Below are positions 49,511 through 57,824 of a stretch of DNA of 64,000 nt, piece after piece (position 1 is the stretch's first letter; each line of letters opens with the position of its first letter). A model generated the notes under the pieces. That model saw only the letters and a program-made list of their open reading frames with translations. It searched no databases and was not told the origin of the DNA. The stretch comes from a bacterium. Its GTDB lineage: Bacteria > Hinthialibacterota > Hinthialibacteria > OLB16. Location: positions 22,382 through 86,381 of the forward strand of contig JAJVIK010000018.1 in the NCBI GenBank assembly GCA_022072055.1, in the 5' to 3' direction. Made by a program: the position numbers and the translations under genes.

Positions 49511-50374
49511 TCAGACCTCCGACCAAAGGCGGCGCAGGTTGTCCATCCCGATCCGGGACCCCAGGCGGCAGTCCTCCATCCCCTCGAACTCGACCGAGAT
49601 GCAGTCATCGTAGCCGGACTGCTTGACCACCCGGAGGATCGAGCGGATGTCCAAATCGCCTTGCCCCAGGATCGCGCCGCGCAGATGATTCCCCCCCGCA
49701 GTCGGGAACCAACCCTCGCCGGGGTTGAGGTGTTCGGGACGGAGATAAAAGTCCTTCACATGAACCATTGACGCGAAGGGCATGGCCTTCTTGACCGCGG
49801 CCACCGGGTCTTCGTCCACGCACACAAAGTTGCCGACATCCACGGTCCAGCGGTAGTTCGGACGATCCACCGCGGTGATCAGGCGGCGGACCCGGTCGCT
49901 GGATTGCATGTGGTAGCCGTGATTCTCCACGCTGGTGGTGATGCCGAAACCCGCCGCGCGCTCGGCGATCCTCCCGCACGCCGCAACCGCCTTGGGGAAA
50001 TCCAGCTCGAAGCGTTCGATGGAGGCCTCCTCGGGAGGGCGCGAGATGACATCATGGCGCATCCGTCTGACCCCCAGACGATTCCCGACCTCCACCTGTT
50101 TCATCACGCGCGCGACCTCCGCCTCGTATTCCGCCTCCGAAGTCTGAATAAACTGCGCGCCGATGGTGTAGCTCGAAATCTCAAGTCCGGACTTCGAGGC
50201 TTGTTCGCGGACCTTGTCCACAAGCGAAGGGTCGTCATCGAAGCTGTACCCGAAGGGAACGACCTCAACATGCTCGCCGCCGTTGTCGGCGACCCACCGG
50301 ATCACATCCAATACGTTCATCTCCCCCGTTTCCAGGGCGCCGTACAGACTATAGGTGCTCAGGCCGATTTTCAT
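49511..50374 (-). CDS. Sugar phosphate isomerase/epimerase-like TIM barrel
   Basis: 287 aa, AP-endonuclease-2-like (xylose-isomerase-like) barrel. It starts KIGLSTYSLYGALETGEMNV; strands carry metal-ligand candidates in VEVVPFGYSFDDDP, ITTSVENHGYHMQSSDR (Glu-x-His), WTVDVGNFVCVDEDP (Asp), MVHVKDFYL (His, Asp) and SVEFEGMEDCRLG (late Glu). Members isomerise or epimerise sugars and cyclitols, such as inosose or hydroxypyruvate. No signal peptide is seen. It is coupled to the sigma-54 activator gene downstream, so the regulator may be co-expressed with the enzyme. Substrate unknown. Confidence 0.86.
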   Translation of the reverse strand: MKIGLSTYSLYGALETGEMNVLDVIRWVADNGGEHVEVVPFGYSFDDDPSLVDKVREQASKSGLEISSYTIGAQFIQTSEAEYEAEVARVMKQVEVGNRLGVRRMRHDVISRPPEEASIERFELDFPKAVAACGRIAERAAGFGITTSVENHGYHMQSSDRVRRLITAVDRPNYRWTVDVGNFVCVDEDPVAAVKKAMPFASMVHVKDFYLRPEHLNPGEGWFPTAGGNHLRGAILGQGDLDIRSILRVVKQSGYDDCISVEFEGMEDCRLGSRIGMDNLRRLWSEV

Positions 50375-50424
50375 GATGTTTACGCTCCATGACAGCAGAA
50401 TAAGAACGGCAGATTCATTCTCGG

Positions 50425-51117
50425 CTAAAACTCCATCGACTCCCCCGGGGCAAGGACCCGCACGGCGCCCCCCAGCGCGCCGACCTTGGCGGCAAATCGG
50501 TCCGGATCCTGTCGGATGGGTGGGAAGGTGTTGTAATGCACCGGAACCGCCGCGGACGGACGGATCAGGTTCCAGGCTTCCACGGCATCCTCGATGCCCA
50601 TCGTGTAATGATCCCCGATGGGGATGAAGGCCACCGCGATGGGGCCGTTGCGTCGCGCGATCAAGCCAAGGTCGGAGAACAGGGCGGTGTCTCCCAGGTG
50701 ATAAACGGTCTTACCCTCCACGGTGACCAGGATGCCGTTCGGCATACCGGTGTAGATGAAACCCTCGGCTGTCTGGTAGCTGCTGCTATGAAAGGCCTGA
50801 ACGAGTTTGACCCTGGCCCAGCCGAGGTCATACGATCCCCCCGTGTTCATGCCGACCGCCTCGGCGCCCTGGCTCTCGCAGTAGGAGGCGAGCTCATAGG
50901 TTGCAATGACCGGGGCTCCATCTCGCTTGGAAAGCTCGACCGCATCCCCCACATGGTCCCCATGTCCGTGCGAGAGCAGAATCGCGGAAAGCTTCGGGAT
51001 CTCTTTCGGGGTGTGGCTCGCGGAGGGGTTGCCGGTGAGGAAGGGATCGAAGATCGCGTTTCCCGCGGCGGATTCGAAGAGTACACAGGAATGACCACAA
51101 AAAGTCACCTTCGGCAT
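50425..51117 (-). CDS. UPF0173-type metallo-beta-lactamase-fold hydrolase
   Basis: 230 aa from ATG 51115-51117, seven bases after AAAGGAG. It begins PKVTFCGHSCVLFESAAGNA and has the metal motif LLSHGHGDHVGDA, then the conserved KLVQAFHSSS, a ligand in VYHLGDTALFSDL and AVPVHYNTFPPI near the end. These match the UPF0173/UlaG-like family of metal-dependent hydrolases (often called YtkL-like). The natural substrate is not established for most members. It is probably cytoplasmic. It is not evidently part of an operon, although it lies on the same strand between the Agl23-like fusion and the isomerase gene. Confidence 0.92.
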   Translation of the reverse strand: MPKVTFCGHSCVLFESAAGNAIFDPFLTGNPSASHTPKEIPKLSAILLSHGHGDHVGDAVELSKRDGAPVIATYELASYCESQGAEAVGMNTGGSYDLGWARVKLVQAFHSSSYQTAEGFIYTGMPNGILVTVEGKTVYHLGDTALFSDLGLIARRNGPIAVAFIPIGDHYTMGIEDAVEAWNLIRPSAAVPVHYNTFPPIRQDPDRFAAKVGALGGAVRVLAPGESMEF

Positions 51118-51239
51118 GTCACCGCTCCTTTCCGCCATGGACGCGCCGCTTGGACACGCGCGCGGCCTGTGAAGCGAGGGTAGGTTACCTGATCGAAGGC
51201 GATAAACCGAGCCGCCACGTTTCCGGCGCGCCGCTCCGT

Positions 51240-54200
51240 TCAGGGAACCCTCACCCGCGCCACTTGCCCGGTTGATCGCGAGCTGACCCAAAGCCCGCCG
51301 GCGGCAAGCGCGGCAAGGCCGGTGGGCTGGGGGATCGCCGGGTTTACAACCCGATGGACCTGTACCGTGCTCTTTTCGGTGTCGATCACCCAGATCACTC
51401 CTGAAAGGGAGTAGCCGGCGACCAACCGCCCATCCGGGAGGATTTCCAGGTTCGGCTCCATCCCGACCACCTCGTGCGGCTCGGGCTGCAAGACACGCCA
51501 CTGGGCCTCAAAGGCTCCGCGCGAACTGAATCGCTGAATTCTGCCGTTGCCGGTATCCGCCACAAAGATGTTCCCATCGCGGGCGATGGCGATCCCGACC
51601 GGCTCTTGGAACTCTCCGCGCCCCTTTCCGGCTCGTCCCCATTCGAAGAGCGCGCGAAGCTCGGGGTCGAAAACACAGACCCGCCCCTTTCCGGTGTCCG
51701 TGACATACACATTCCCATCCGGGGAAACCGCGACTCCGCGCGGGCCATACATGGAGTCCCGTTGGCCATCCGCGCGGGTCCAGGCGGCCACCGCTTCCAT
51801 CGGCGCGCCCTCCGCATTGAAGCGACGCACCGCGTGGTTCCAGGTGTCGGTGACATAGAACGAGCCATCCGGAGCAAGGGCCACATCGGAGCATCCCGAA
51901 AACTCCGCGCTCAGGACCCCCTTACCGAACTCCAAGCGAACCTCGCCACTCGCGGAAAAGACCTGAACACGTCCGTTTTTGCTGTCCGCCACCGCAAGGC
52001 CCCCATCCGAGGTTGCGGCAAGCCCGCGCGGCTCGCGCAGCTCCCCGGGACCGCTTCCCAAGCGTCCAAGGCTGGAGAGGGCGGGCAAGGGGCGCGCGGG
52101 GCGATCCGCGCCGGAGAGCGTGGACGCCTTTTCATCCTCGGGCACATCCCGCGCGGTCTTGATCGCCACCACAATGTTTTCGCCGCCGGTCGGATACCAC
52201 AGATCGCGGAAGAACACATACCGCCGGATCTGGCCGGCGAACCCGACCGGGTAGTCCTCCGGCTTGGGTCGGGTGGCTTCGGGGAAGGTCAATCGGTGAT
52301 CGTTGGGTTTGTTGAGCAGGAAGGCTTTGACATTCGGCCAGAAGCGCAGCTCTCCGGGAAGCGCCTTCGGGACCCCATGCCAGATCCACCACCCCCGCAG
52401 GTGGCAGGGGTCCAGATCCCAAACCTTGTCGGAGCCGCCGGTGAGTTTTTGACGGTTCCCCGCCGTGTCATCCATGATCTGGATGTCCCGTGAAGGGTCG
52501 ATCTTCTTCCATGCCGTGTCGTAGTTCCTGAAATACCAGGCGCAGGGCCATTCCGCTTTCCCCTCCACCGCGATGCGGAGCTTGTTGCCGGCCTCGGCCT
52601 GGAGACGCCGGATCTTGCGGATTCGGGCCGCGAACTCATCGTTGGGTGCGGTGTAGACCAAGAGCTCGCCGGGATTGTCCGGGTGGAGAAAAACCTGACG
52701 CAGGTGTTGGACCGCCACATGCGGGACCAGGAGGAGGATCGAAATCGACAGGGCCGCTCGGGGGACTGCCTTTCGCCACCATTCAAAGCGCGCGCGAGGG
52801 GAGTCGCCGGTCGGATCGAACAGTTCAAGGATTCGTCCCACCACCGGACCCGGGGAGGAAGGGTGCGTGGCGAGCCAATGGCCGGCGAGCAGCCCCGCGA
52901 GCAGCGCCAGTGAAAAAGACTGGTAAGTGCAGAGCCAAGGGACTTTCTCGTTGAGGACCGCGTAAATCGCGATCATGGAAACGGTCAGATAAACGGAGAA
53001 GCAGAGGAGGGGCGCTGGGATCGGCTTCCAGAGAGGACCGTGCAGGGCTGCCTCGGCTGGGGATGCGATGGGTGAGGAAGGCGGCGGGTCACTCTCGGCG
53101 CGGCGGTTCCGAAACCATTCGTGGAGGAACAGGAGGCCGAGCACAAGGATGAGAAACAGGCTGAGGGTCTCGAAAAGGAGCAGCCGGGGAATGTAGTACC
53201 ACCAAGTTCCCCAGATCCGATAGTCGCCGGTCTGGTGCTTGAACCAGTACGAGAGATAGTCGTAGAACCCATCGACGGGACCTTTTGGAAGGTTGGTTCC
53301 CAGCGAGGAAAACAACAAGAGGAACAGGAACGCCGCGAGGGAGACTTGAAGGACAAGGCCCCACAGGCCCCACAAGTGCTCCTTCCAGGAAGCCCAAAGG
53401 CTCCGCCTGTGGAACCCCCCTTCCGCCGAAGCCGTGGAAGCTCCGCGAGCAAGCAGGTCGGGTAGGACAAAAAGCAGCGAAGCGGCCGAGAGGAGCAGGG
53501 CGTCCATGAGGATTCTCAGGGTCATCTCTCCGAGGAAGGCCCCGGGCCTTTGCGCGCGCGTCCATTCGGCCAGGGCCACAAGACGGTGGGTGAGGAGGAC
53601 GTAAAAGAGCAGCGCGAGAACAGCAAGTGAGAGCAGGCGCGGAAGGCTGCATTCCCCTCGGTCCCGGAGTCTTTCGCGCAACCCCACGGATTCCACAACC
53701 ACCAGGAGCAGGAACGGGATGGCAACCGCGAGAGCGCAATAGAGGCTTCGCGCCCCCTCGCGCCCGGCGCGAGAGAAGTAACCGTTCTCCGTTTGGAACA
53801 CGGAGGCGTCGGTCTTTTCGTGGATGGCCGTGCTGTGAGTGAGGATATTCCTGATCCCGGCCAGGAGACCGGTTTCGGGGCTGACCCGGGCATCGATGGC
53901 GACATACGAAAAGACAAACACGGAAAAGCACGCCACCAGAACGAGGAGGCGTGTGAGGGGGAGATACTCGACAAAGACCTCGCGAAAAGTCCCGCGCGGA
54001 TCCCGGACCGCGCGCCACAACCCCCAACCCACCAGGAAGGAGCAGGGGACAAATGTGTTCACATACGAGTTCTCCTTGGTGCAGTAGGCCAATGCGAGGA
54101 AGAAGGCGACCAGGGTGAGATGCCGCACCTTCCCGGTCCACAGATACAGCGACCCGAACGCAATCTGCCCCACAAGCCACCCGGCCATGTAGACGTCATC

Positions 54201-54704
54201 CCGCGCGAAGCGGGAAAAGTAGGTGACCACGGGGGAGAGCGTGAGCAGGCCACTCACCAGGAGGCATGTCCCCCAGCCCAAACGTTTTCCGAGGAGCAGG
54301 AAGCCGAGTGCGAGCCAAACCCCGATGGTGGCGTAGGGTGCGCGCGCCGAGGCGTCCGTGTCGTGCAGGAAGGTCTTCTTCAGCCCAGTGAAGAAGATCG
54401 CGCCCCAATGATAGAGGAAAGGGCCATGATAGACCGGGTTGTACTTGTAGGTTCCGGGACCCTCGTTGGCGATCTTCCAGGCGTAGAAGCTGTGGATCGA
54501 TTCATCATGGTGAAACCCCTGCCACCCAAGTTGGGCAAAGCGTGTCACCAGAACCAGAATCACCATCAGACTCACGCAAATTCCAACCAAAGGAATGCCG
54601 GCGAGAGGGTCTTGGCGGGGTTTCGGGGCGAGCGGTCCAGGCGGAGCGGACTCCCGGTTCGCGGGAGAACTCGGAAGAGCAGACTTGCGCGGCTTCTTGG
54701 GCAT
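51240..54704 (-). CDS. Agl23-like (TIGR03663) membrane protein fused to NHL propeller
   Basis: 1154 aa. After a Pro-rich start and first helix comes the GT-C-like loop GWQGFHHDESIHSFYAWKIA and YNPVYHGPFLYHWGAIFFTG, then FSRFARDDVYMAGWLV and CTKENSYVNTFVPCSF, the landmarks of the TIGR03663/Agl23 flippase-associated group. About 14 hydrophobic segments follow to residue 670. A periplasmic part (about 690-860, with WPCAWYFRNYDTAW) is followed by a six-bladed NHL propeller: GELREPRGLAATSDGGLAVA, FSGCSDVALAPDGSFYVTDT, MYGPRGVAVSPDGNVYVTDT, FQEPVGIAIARDGNIFVADT. The fusion suggests polyprenyl-linked glycosyl transfer combined with an external binding domain. Confidence 0.83.
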   Translation of the reverse strand: MPKKPRKSALPSSPANRESAPPGPLAPKPRQDPLAGIPLVGICVSLMVILVLVTRFAQLGWQGFHHDESIHSFYAWKIANEGPGTYKYNPVYHGPFLYHWGAIFFTGLKKTFLHDTDASARAPYATIGVWLALGFLLLGKRLGWGTCLLVSGLLTLSPVVTYFSRFARDDVYMAGWLVGQIAFGSLYLWTGKVRHLTLVAFFLALAYCTKENSYVNTFVPCSFLVGWGLWRAVRDPRGTFREVFVEYLPLTRLLVLVACFSVFVFSYVAIDARVSPETGLLAGIRNILTHSTAIHEKTDASVFQTENGYFSRAGREGARSLYCALAVAIPFLLLVVVESVGLRERLRDRGECSLPRLLSLAVLALLFYVLLTHRLVALAEWTRAQRPGAFLGEMTLRILMDALLLSAASLLFVLPDLLARGASTASAEGGFHRRSLWASWKEHLWGLWGLVLQVSLAAFLFLLLFSSLGTNLPKGPVDGFYDYLSYWFKHQTGDYRIWGTWWYYIPRLLLFETLSLFLILVLGLLFLHEWFRNRRAESDPPPSSPIASPAEAALHGPLWKPIPAPLLCFSVYLTVSMIAIYAVLNEKVPWLCTYQSFSLALLAGLLAGHWLATHPSSPGPVVGRILELFDPTGDSPRARFEWWRKAVPRAALSISILLLVPHVAVQHLRQVFLHPDNPGELLVYTAPNDEFAARIRKIRRLQAEAGNKLRIAVEGKAEWPCAWYFRNYDTAWKKIDPSRDIQIMDDTAGNRQKLTGGSDKVWDLDPCHLRGWWIWHGVPKALPGELRFWPNVKAFLLNKPNDHRLTFPEATRPKPEDYPVGFAGQIRRYVFFRDLWYPTGGENIVVAIKTARDVPEDEKASTLSGADRPARPLPALSSLGRLGSGPGELREPRGLAATSDGGLAVADSKNGRVQVFSASGEVRLEFGKGVLSAEFSGCSDVALAPDGSFYVTDTWNHAVRRFNAEGAPMEAVAAWTRADGQRDSMYGPRGVAVSPDGNVYVTDTGKGRVCVFDPELRALFEWGRAGKGRGEFQEPVGIAIARDGNIFVADTGNGRIQRFSSRGAFEAQWRVLQPEPHEVVGMEPNLEILPDGRLVAGYSLSGVIWVIDTEKSTVQVHRVVNPAIPQPTGLAALAAGGLWVSSRSTGQVARVRVP

Positions 54705-54791
54705 TGCGTGATCTTACACCAGGACCCGGGCCTGAAATCGAGGGGTGCTACCCCCTGACTAGGAATCCGGGTATCCTCCGCGCGGTGGACC

Positions 54792-55532
54792 ATGAACCCG
54801 GAGACTGAAAAGGTTCCTGAGACCCTTTCCCCCGATCCGCCACCCGAGATGCCTCGGCGATCCATCGATCCGGTCGAGGCGGCGCTGATCGCGATTCTGC
54901 TCGTGGTGATCTTCGTGGGGAATGTTCTCCCTCGTCTGTTGCCTGAGATGGAGACGCGGTCGATCTCGGTGCGCCGGGGGAGCCAGTCGGGGGGCCTTCC
55001 TCCGATTGACTGGCTTGCCACCCCGATTCCGCTCCAGGCTCATCCCCAAGACCTGAACACGATCAGTCGATCCGACCTGATCGGTCTGCCGGGGATCGGA
55101 CCGACACTGGCGGACCAGATCCTCGCCTACCGGAGCCGACATGGAAAGTTCGAGTCCATCGAGGAGCTTGACCAGGTTTCCGGAATCGGGCCGAAAAAGC
55201 TCGAAACCCTCCGGGAATTCCTGTTTGTGGCGGGGCCCACCCGAGAACCCACATCTCAGGCGGCTTTGTCCAAGAGCCTCTCCCCAACAGCGGCATCGCA
55301 TGAAAAGCGCGATGAGGGGTCGCGGGTGGAAGGCGGGCGAAAGATCCATCTGAACACGGCTTCCCTCTCCGAAATCGACCAAATCCCGGGTATCGGCGAG
55401 ACCTTTGCCCGAAGGATCCTCGAGCGCCGAGAGGCGCTGGGACGGTTCTCTTCCTGGGAGCAGGTGGGCGAGGTCCCCGGCATCGGAGAGAAGCGTCTGG
55501 AAAACATGAAGCGCCACGCTACAATCGATTAG
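54792..55532 (+). CDS. ComEA-like protein with two helix-hairpin-helix domains
   Basis: 246 aa. One membrane helix near residues 33-52 (EAALIAILLVVIFVGNVLP), then two ComEA-type HhH modules: QDLNTISRSDLIGLPGIGPT...FESIEELDQVSGIG (about 85-140) and IHLNTASLSEIDQIPGIGET...FSSWEQVGEVPGIG (about 183-245). ComEA binds double-stranded DNA in the periplasm during natural transformation; most have a single module, so a tandem pair may grip DNA more strongly or dimerise internally. The ATG is at 54792. The next gene (RDD protein) starts two bases after the stop, giving an operon with xseA. No comEC in the window. Confidence 0.85.
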   Translation: MNPETEKVPETLSPDPPPEMPRRSIDPVEAALIAILLVVIFVGNVLPRLLPEMETRSISVRRGSQSGGLPPIDWLATPIPLQAHPQDLNTISRSDLIGLPGIGPTLADQILAYRSRHGKFESIEELDQVSGIGPKKLETLREFLFVAGPTREPTSQAALSKSLSPTAASHEKRDEGSRVEGGRKIHLNTASLSEIDQIPGIGETFARRILERREALGRFSSWEQVGEVPGIGEKRLENMKRHATID

Positions 55533-55534
55533 CC

Positions 55535-56311
55535 ATGGCCAAAAAGCCCTCCAAGATAGACTCCCCCGAACTCCGTGAAATCCTGCGAGCCGAGCGGGAG
55601 GCGCTCTATTCCGGGGTCTCCATGGACGGCGACGCCGAGGATAGGTGGGAACAAGCGTGGGACAGTTCCACGATGATCAATATCACCGCGGCGCGGCTTG
55701 AGGCCTTCCCTCATCCGATCCCCCTCAAGGGGCTGGAGGTCCTCCCGGCGACACGCATCTGGGGGCGGCTGTTGGACTACTTTTTTGTCGGGTTCGGGGT
55801 GTTCGTGGTGGACACCATCGGGGGTCTCGCGGGTTTCGGGCTCACTCGCATCGCCAAGTTGGTTTTTGGGGAGATCGGCCTCAAGCCCGGGGAGTACCAG
55901 TACTCAACCTTCCTCGACCCCACCGGTCTCGCGATCCTGACGGGAAACGCCCAGGCGATGAGGAAGGTGCTGCTGCTTGTGTTTCTGATTCTGCTTGTTC
56001 ATCGCTTGATTTTCTATCTTTGCTTCCGCCGCACCTTGGGACAGATGTTCGCGGGGGTCATGATCACAAACGGGGAGGGAAAGTACCCGACCTTCGGTGG
56101 GAGAATCCTCAAGGCGGTGACCACGAGCATCGCGGACGCCTCAATCGTGGGGAATGTGGTGGACTTGGTTTTCTACGCCGCGCTGCGCCCGCAAGTGAGC
56201 GCGACGGACGCCATCAGCGGGGTGCGCGCGGTGCGGTATGACGGTTGGCGGAATTCCGCGGCTCGCCTCATCAGCCGCCTCCACACCTTGCGCAGCGAAG
56301 GGCATCTTTGA
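55535..56311 (+). CDS. RDD-family membrane protein
   Basis: 258 aa. A soluble N-terminal 70 residues is followed by the RDD domain: RIWGRLLDYFFVGFGVFVVD, the second hydrophobic segment VLLLVFLILLVHRLIFYLCF, and RRTLGQMFAGVMITNGEGKY with TSIADASIVGNVVDLVF. The charged pairs (Arg, Asp) in the first helix define the family. Function is poorly defined; some members act as Na+/H+ antiporters or transport accessories. It is the middle gene of comEA-like/RDD/xseA and overlaps xseA by 4 nt (TTGA), so the three are cotranscribed. Confidence 0.85.
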   Translation: MAKKPSKIDSPELREILRAEREALYSGVSMDGDAEDRWEQAWDSSTMINITAARLEAFPHPIPLKGLEVLPATRIWGRLLDYFFVGFGVFVVDTIGGLAGFGLTRIAKLVFGEIGLKPGEYQYSTFLDPTGLAILTGNAQAMRKVLLLVFLILLVHRLIFYLCFRRTLGQMFAGVMITNGEGKYPTFGGRILKAVTTSIADASIVGNVVDLVFYAALRPQVSATDAISGVRAVRYDGWRNSAARLISRLHTLRSEGHL

Positions 56312-57564
56312 ACGAGCGTCCGGTCTATTCAGTCACCCAGCTCACCGAGGAAATCGCCGGTCTGCTTTCGGATCGGTTCGGGACCATCTCGGTCGAGGGG
56401 GAGATCTCCGGGTGGAAAGTCGCCGCGAGCGGTCACGCCTACTTCACCCTCAAGGATGAGAAATCGCTGCTCAAGGCGGTCATGTGGCGCTCGCGGCTGG
56501 AGCGTCTCAAGTCCGCGCCGATGGATGGCCAACTGGTCCGCGCCACCGGTTCCATCACCGTCTATCCCCCGCGCGGCGAGTATCAGCTTGATGTGACCAC
56601 GCTTGCGCAGGCCGGGGCGGGATTGCTCCAGCAGCGCTTCGAGGAGCTCAAGAAGCGTCTCCAGGCCGAGGGGCTGTTCGACCTGGAACGCAAGCGAGTC
56701 ACCGCGCTTCCGATCCGTCGCGTGGTGGTCATCACCTCTCCCGCCGCGGCGGCGCTCCGCGACTTCCTGCGGACCCTTGAGCATTACGAAACCGCGCTGG
56801 AGGTCCTGATTATTCCCGTCCGCGTGCAGGGGATTGAGGCCCCGCCGGAGATTGTCTTCGCGTTGGAACAGGCCCCACGCTTCGAGCCGGACCTGGTGGT
56901 GCTGACTCGCGGCGGAGGTTCGCTGGAGGATCTGTGGGCGTTCAATGAGGAGGCGGTGGCGCGCGCCATCGCCGCCAGCCCGATTCCGGTCCTGAGCGCG
57001 GTGGGGCATGAGGTTGATTTCACCATTGCCGATTTCGTGGCCGACCTTCGGGCCTCCACCCCGACTGCGGCCGCGGGGATGCTGGCCGGATGGGAGCGCG
57101 AGACCCGCGAGCGCGTGGAGGAGATTAGAGATCGTCTCCACTCCGCGTTCGAGGATTTCCTTGATGCCCTGAGGGAGGAACTCGAGGCGATTCAAAACCG
57201 ACTGCACGCCCGCAGTCCGTTGGTGTTCGTGCCGTTTCACCGTCAAAGGATCGATGACTTCCTGGGCCGCGGCGAACAGGCGATTCGAGGGGCGCTGCGC
57301 GCGGAGCGCGCGGAGCTCTCAGGCCTGGCTCGGAGGTTGGCCTCGGAAGCGCGGCTCGACCGGGTCAGGTGGCGCGGCGAGGTGGACTCGCTCCGGCGGC
57401 GCCTCGCGGTGCTGGACCCGCGCGCCACTTTGCGGCGCGGCTTTGCGCTCATCGAAAGCGCCTTGGAGGCCCGCCCGATCCGTGTGCTGGCGGAGGTTCC
57501 CGTCAAGGGGGATATCCGCGTGCAACTCGCGGACGGGGATTTCCTGGCGACACCGAAGGGTTAA
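56308..57564 (+). CDS. xseA: Exodeoxyribonuclease VII large subunit
   Basis: 418 aa from TTG 56308, overlapping the RDD stop; upstream in-frame codons to 56245 lie in the RDD gene. N-terminal OB-fold (YSVTQLTEEIAGLLSDRFGT, VEGEISGWKVAASGHAYFTL), catalytic core with VVVITSPAAAALRDFLRTLE, LVVLTRGGGSLEDLWAFNEE, PVLSAVGHEVDFTIADFVAD and ASTPTAAAGM, then a long helical region and a C-terminal GFALIES segment. XseA with several XseB subunits degrades single-stranded DNA in repair. It is at the short end for XseA. No xseB follows; instead a degenerate gene (57591-57765) lies downstream. Confidence 0.95.
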   Translation: MNERPVYSVTQLTEEIAGLLSDRFGTISVEGEISGWKVAASGHAYFTLKDEKSLLKAVMWRSRLERLKSAPMDGQLVRATGSITVYPPRGEYQLDVTTLAQAGAGLLQQRFEELKKRLQAEGLFDLERKRVTALPIRRVVVITSPAAAALRDFLRTLEHYETALEVLIIPVRVQGIEAPPEIVFALEQAPRFEPDLVVLTRGGGSLEDLWAFNEEAVARAIAASPIPVLSAVGHEVDFTIADFVADLRASTPTAAAGMLAGWERETRERVEEIRDRLHSAFEDFLDALREELEAIQNRLHARSPLVFVPFHRQRIDDFLGRGEQAIRGALRAERAELSGLARRLASEARLDRVRWRGEVDSLRRRLAVLDPRATLRRGFALIESALEARPIRVLAEVPVKGDIRVQLADGDFLATPKG

Positions 57565-57590
57565 GGTCTGGTCGGGGAAAGGACCATGTC

Positions 57591-57765
57591 ATGCCTTCCA
57601 TTTTGCGTGTCGGCCCATACCGAGTATACTTCCACAGTCATGGGCCGAATGAACCGGCGAATCTCAGGGGGCGGCTACGGCATCCATTGGCCGGACATTG
57701 ACGAGGACCTCAGCACCGAGGGCCTGCTGCGGGGCGCGCCCGCCCCCAGGAAGGCGATCGCTTAA
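57591..57765 (+). pseudogene. Deletion remnant joining DUF4160 start to DUF2442 end
   Basis: ATG 57591 with AAAGGA upstream gives MPSILRVGPYRVYFHSHGPN, the N-terminus of a DUF4160 protein. The frame then turns meaningless and stops at 57701. In the +1 frame (from 57640) the sequence reads GGGYGIHWPDIDEDLSTEGL and ends APAPRKAIA before a stop at 57763-57765, which is the C-terminus of a DUF2442 protein. DUF4160 and DUF2442 genes normally sit side by side in that order as a toxin-antitoxin-like pair. The simplest explanation is an internal deletion from the middle of the first to the middle of the second gene. Confidence 0.65.
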
Positions 57766-57824
57766 CGGTAGTTTCGCACACCGCTGTATCCGCTCGTGAT
57801 GATGCGCATGGGAGGCCAGGACCG

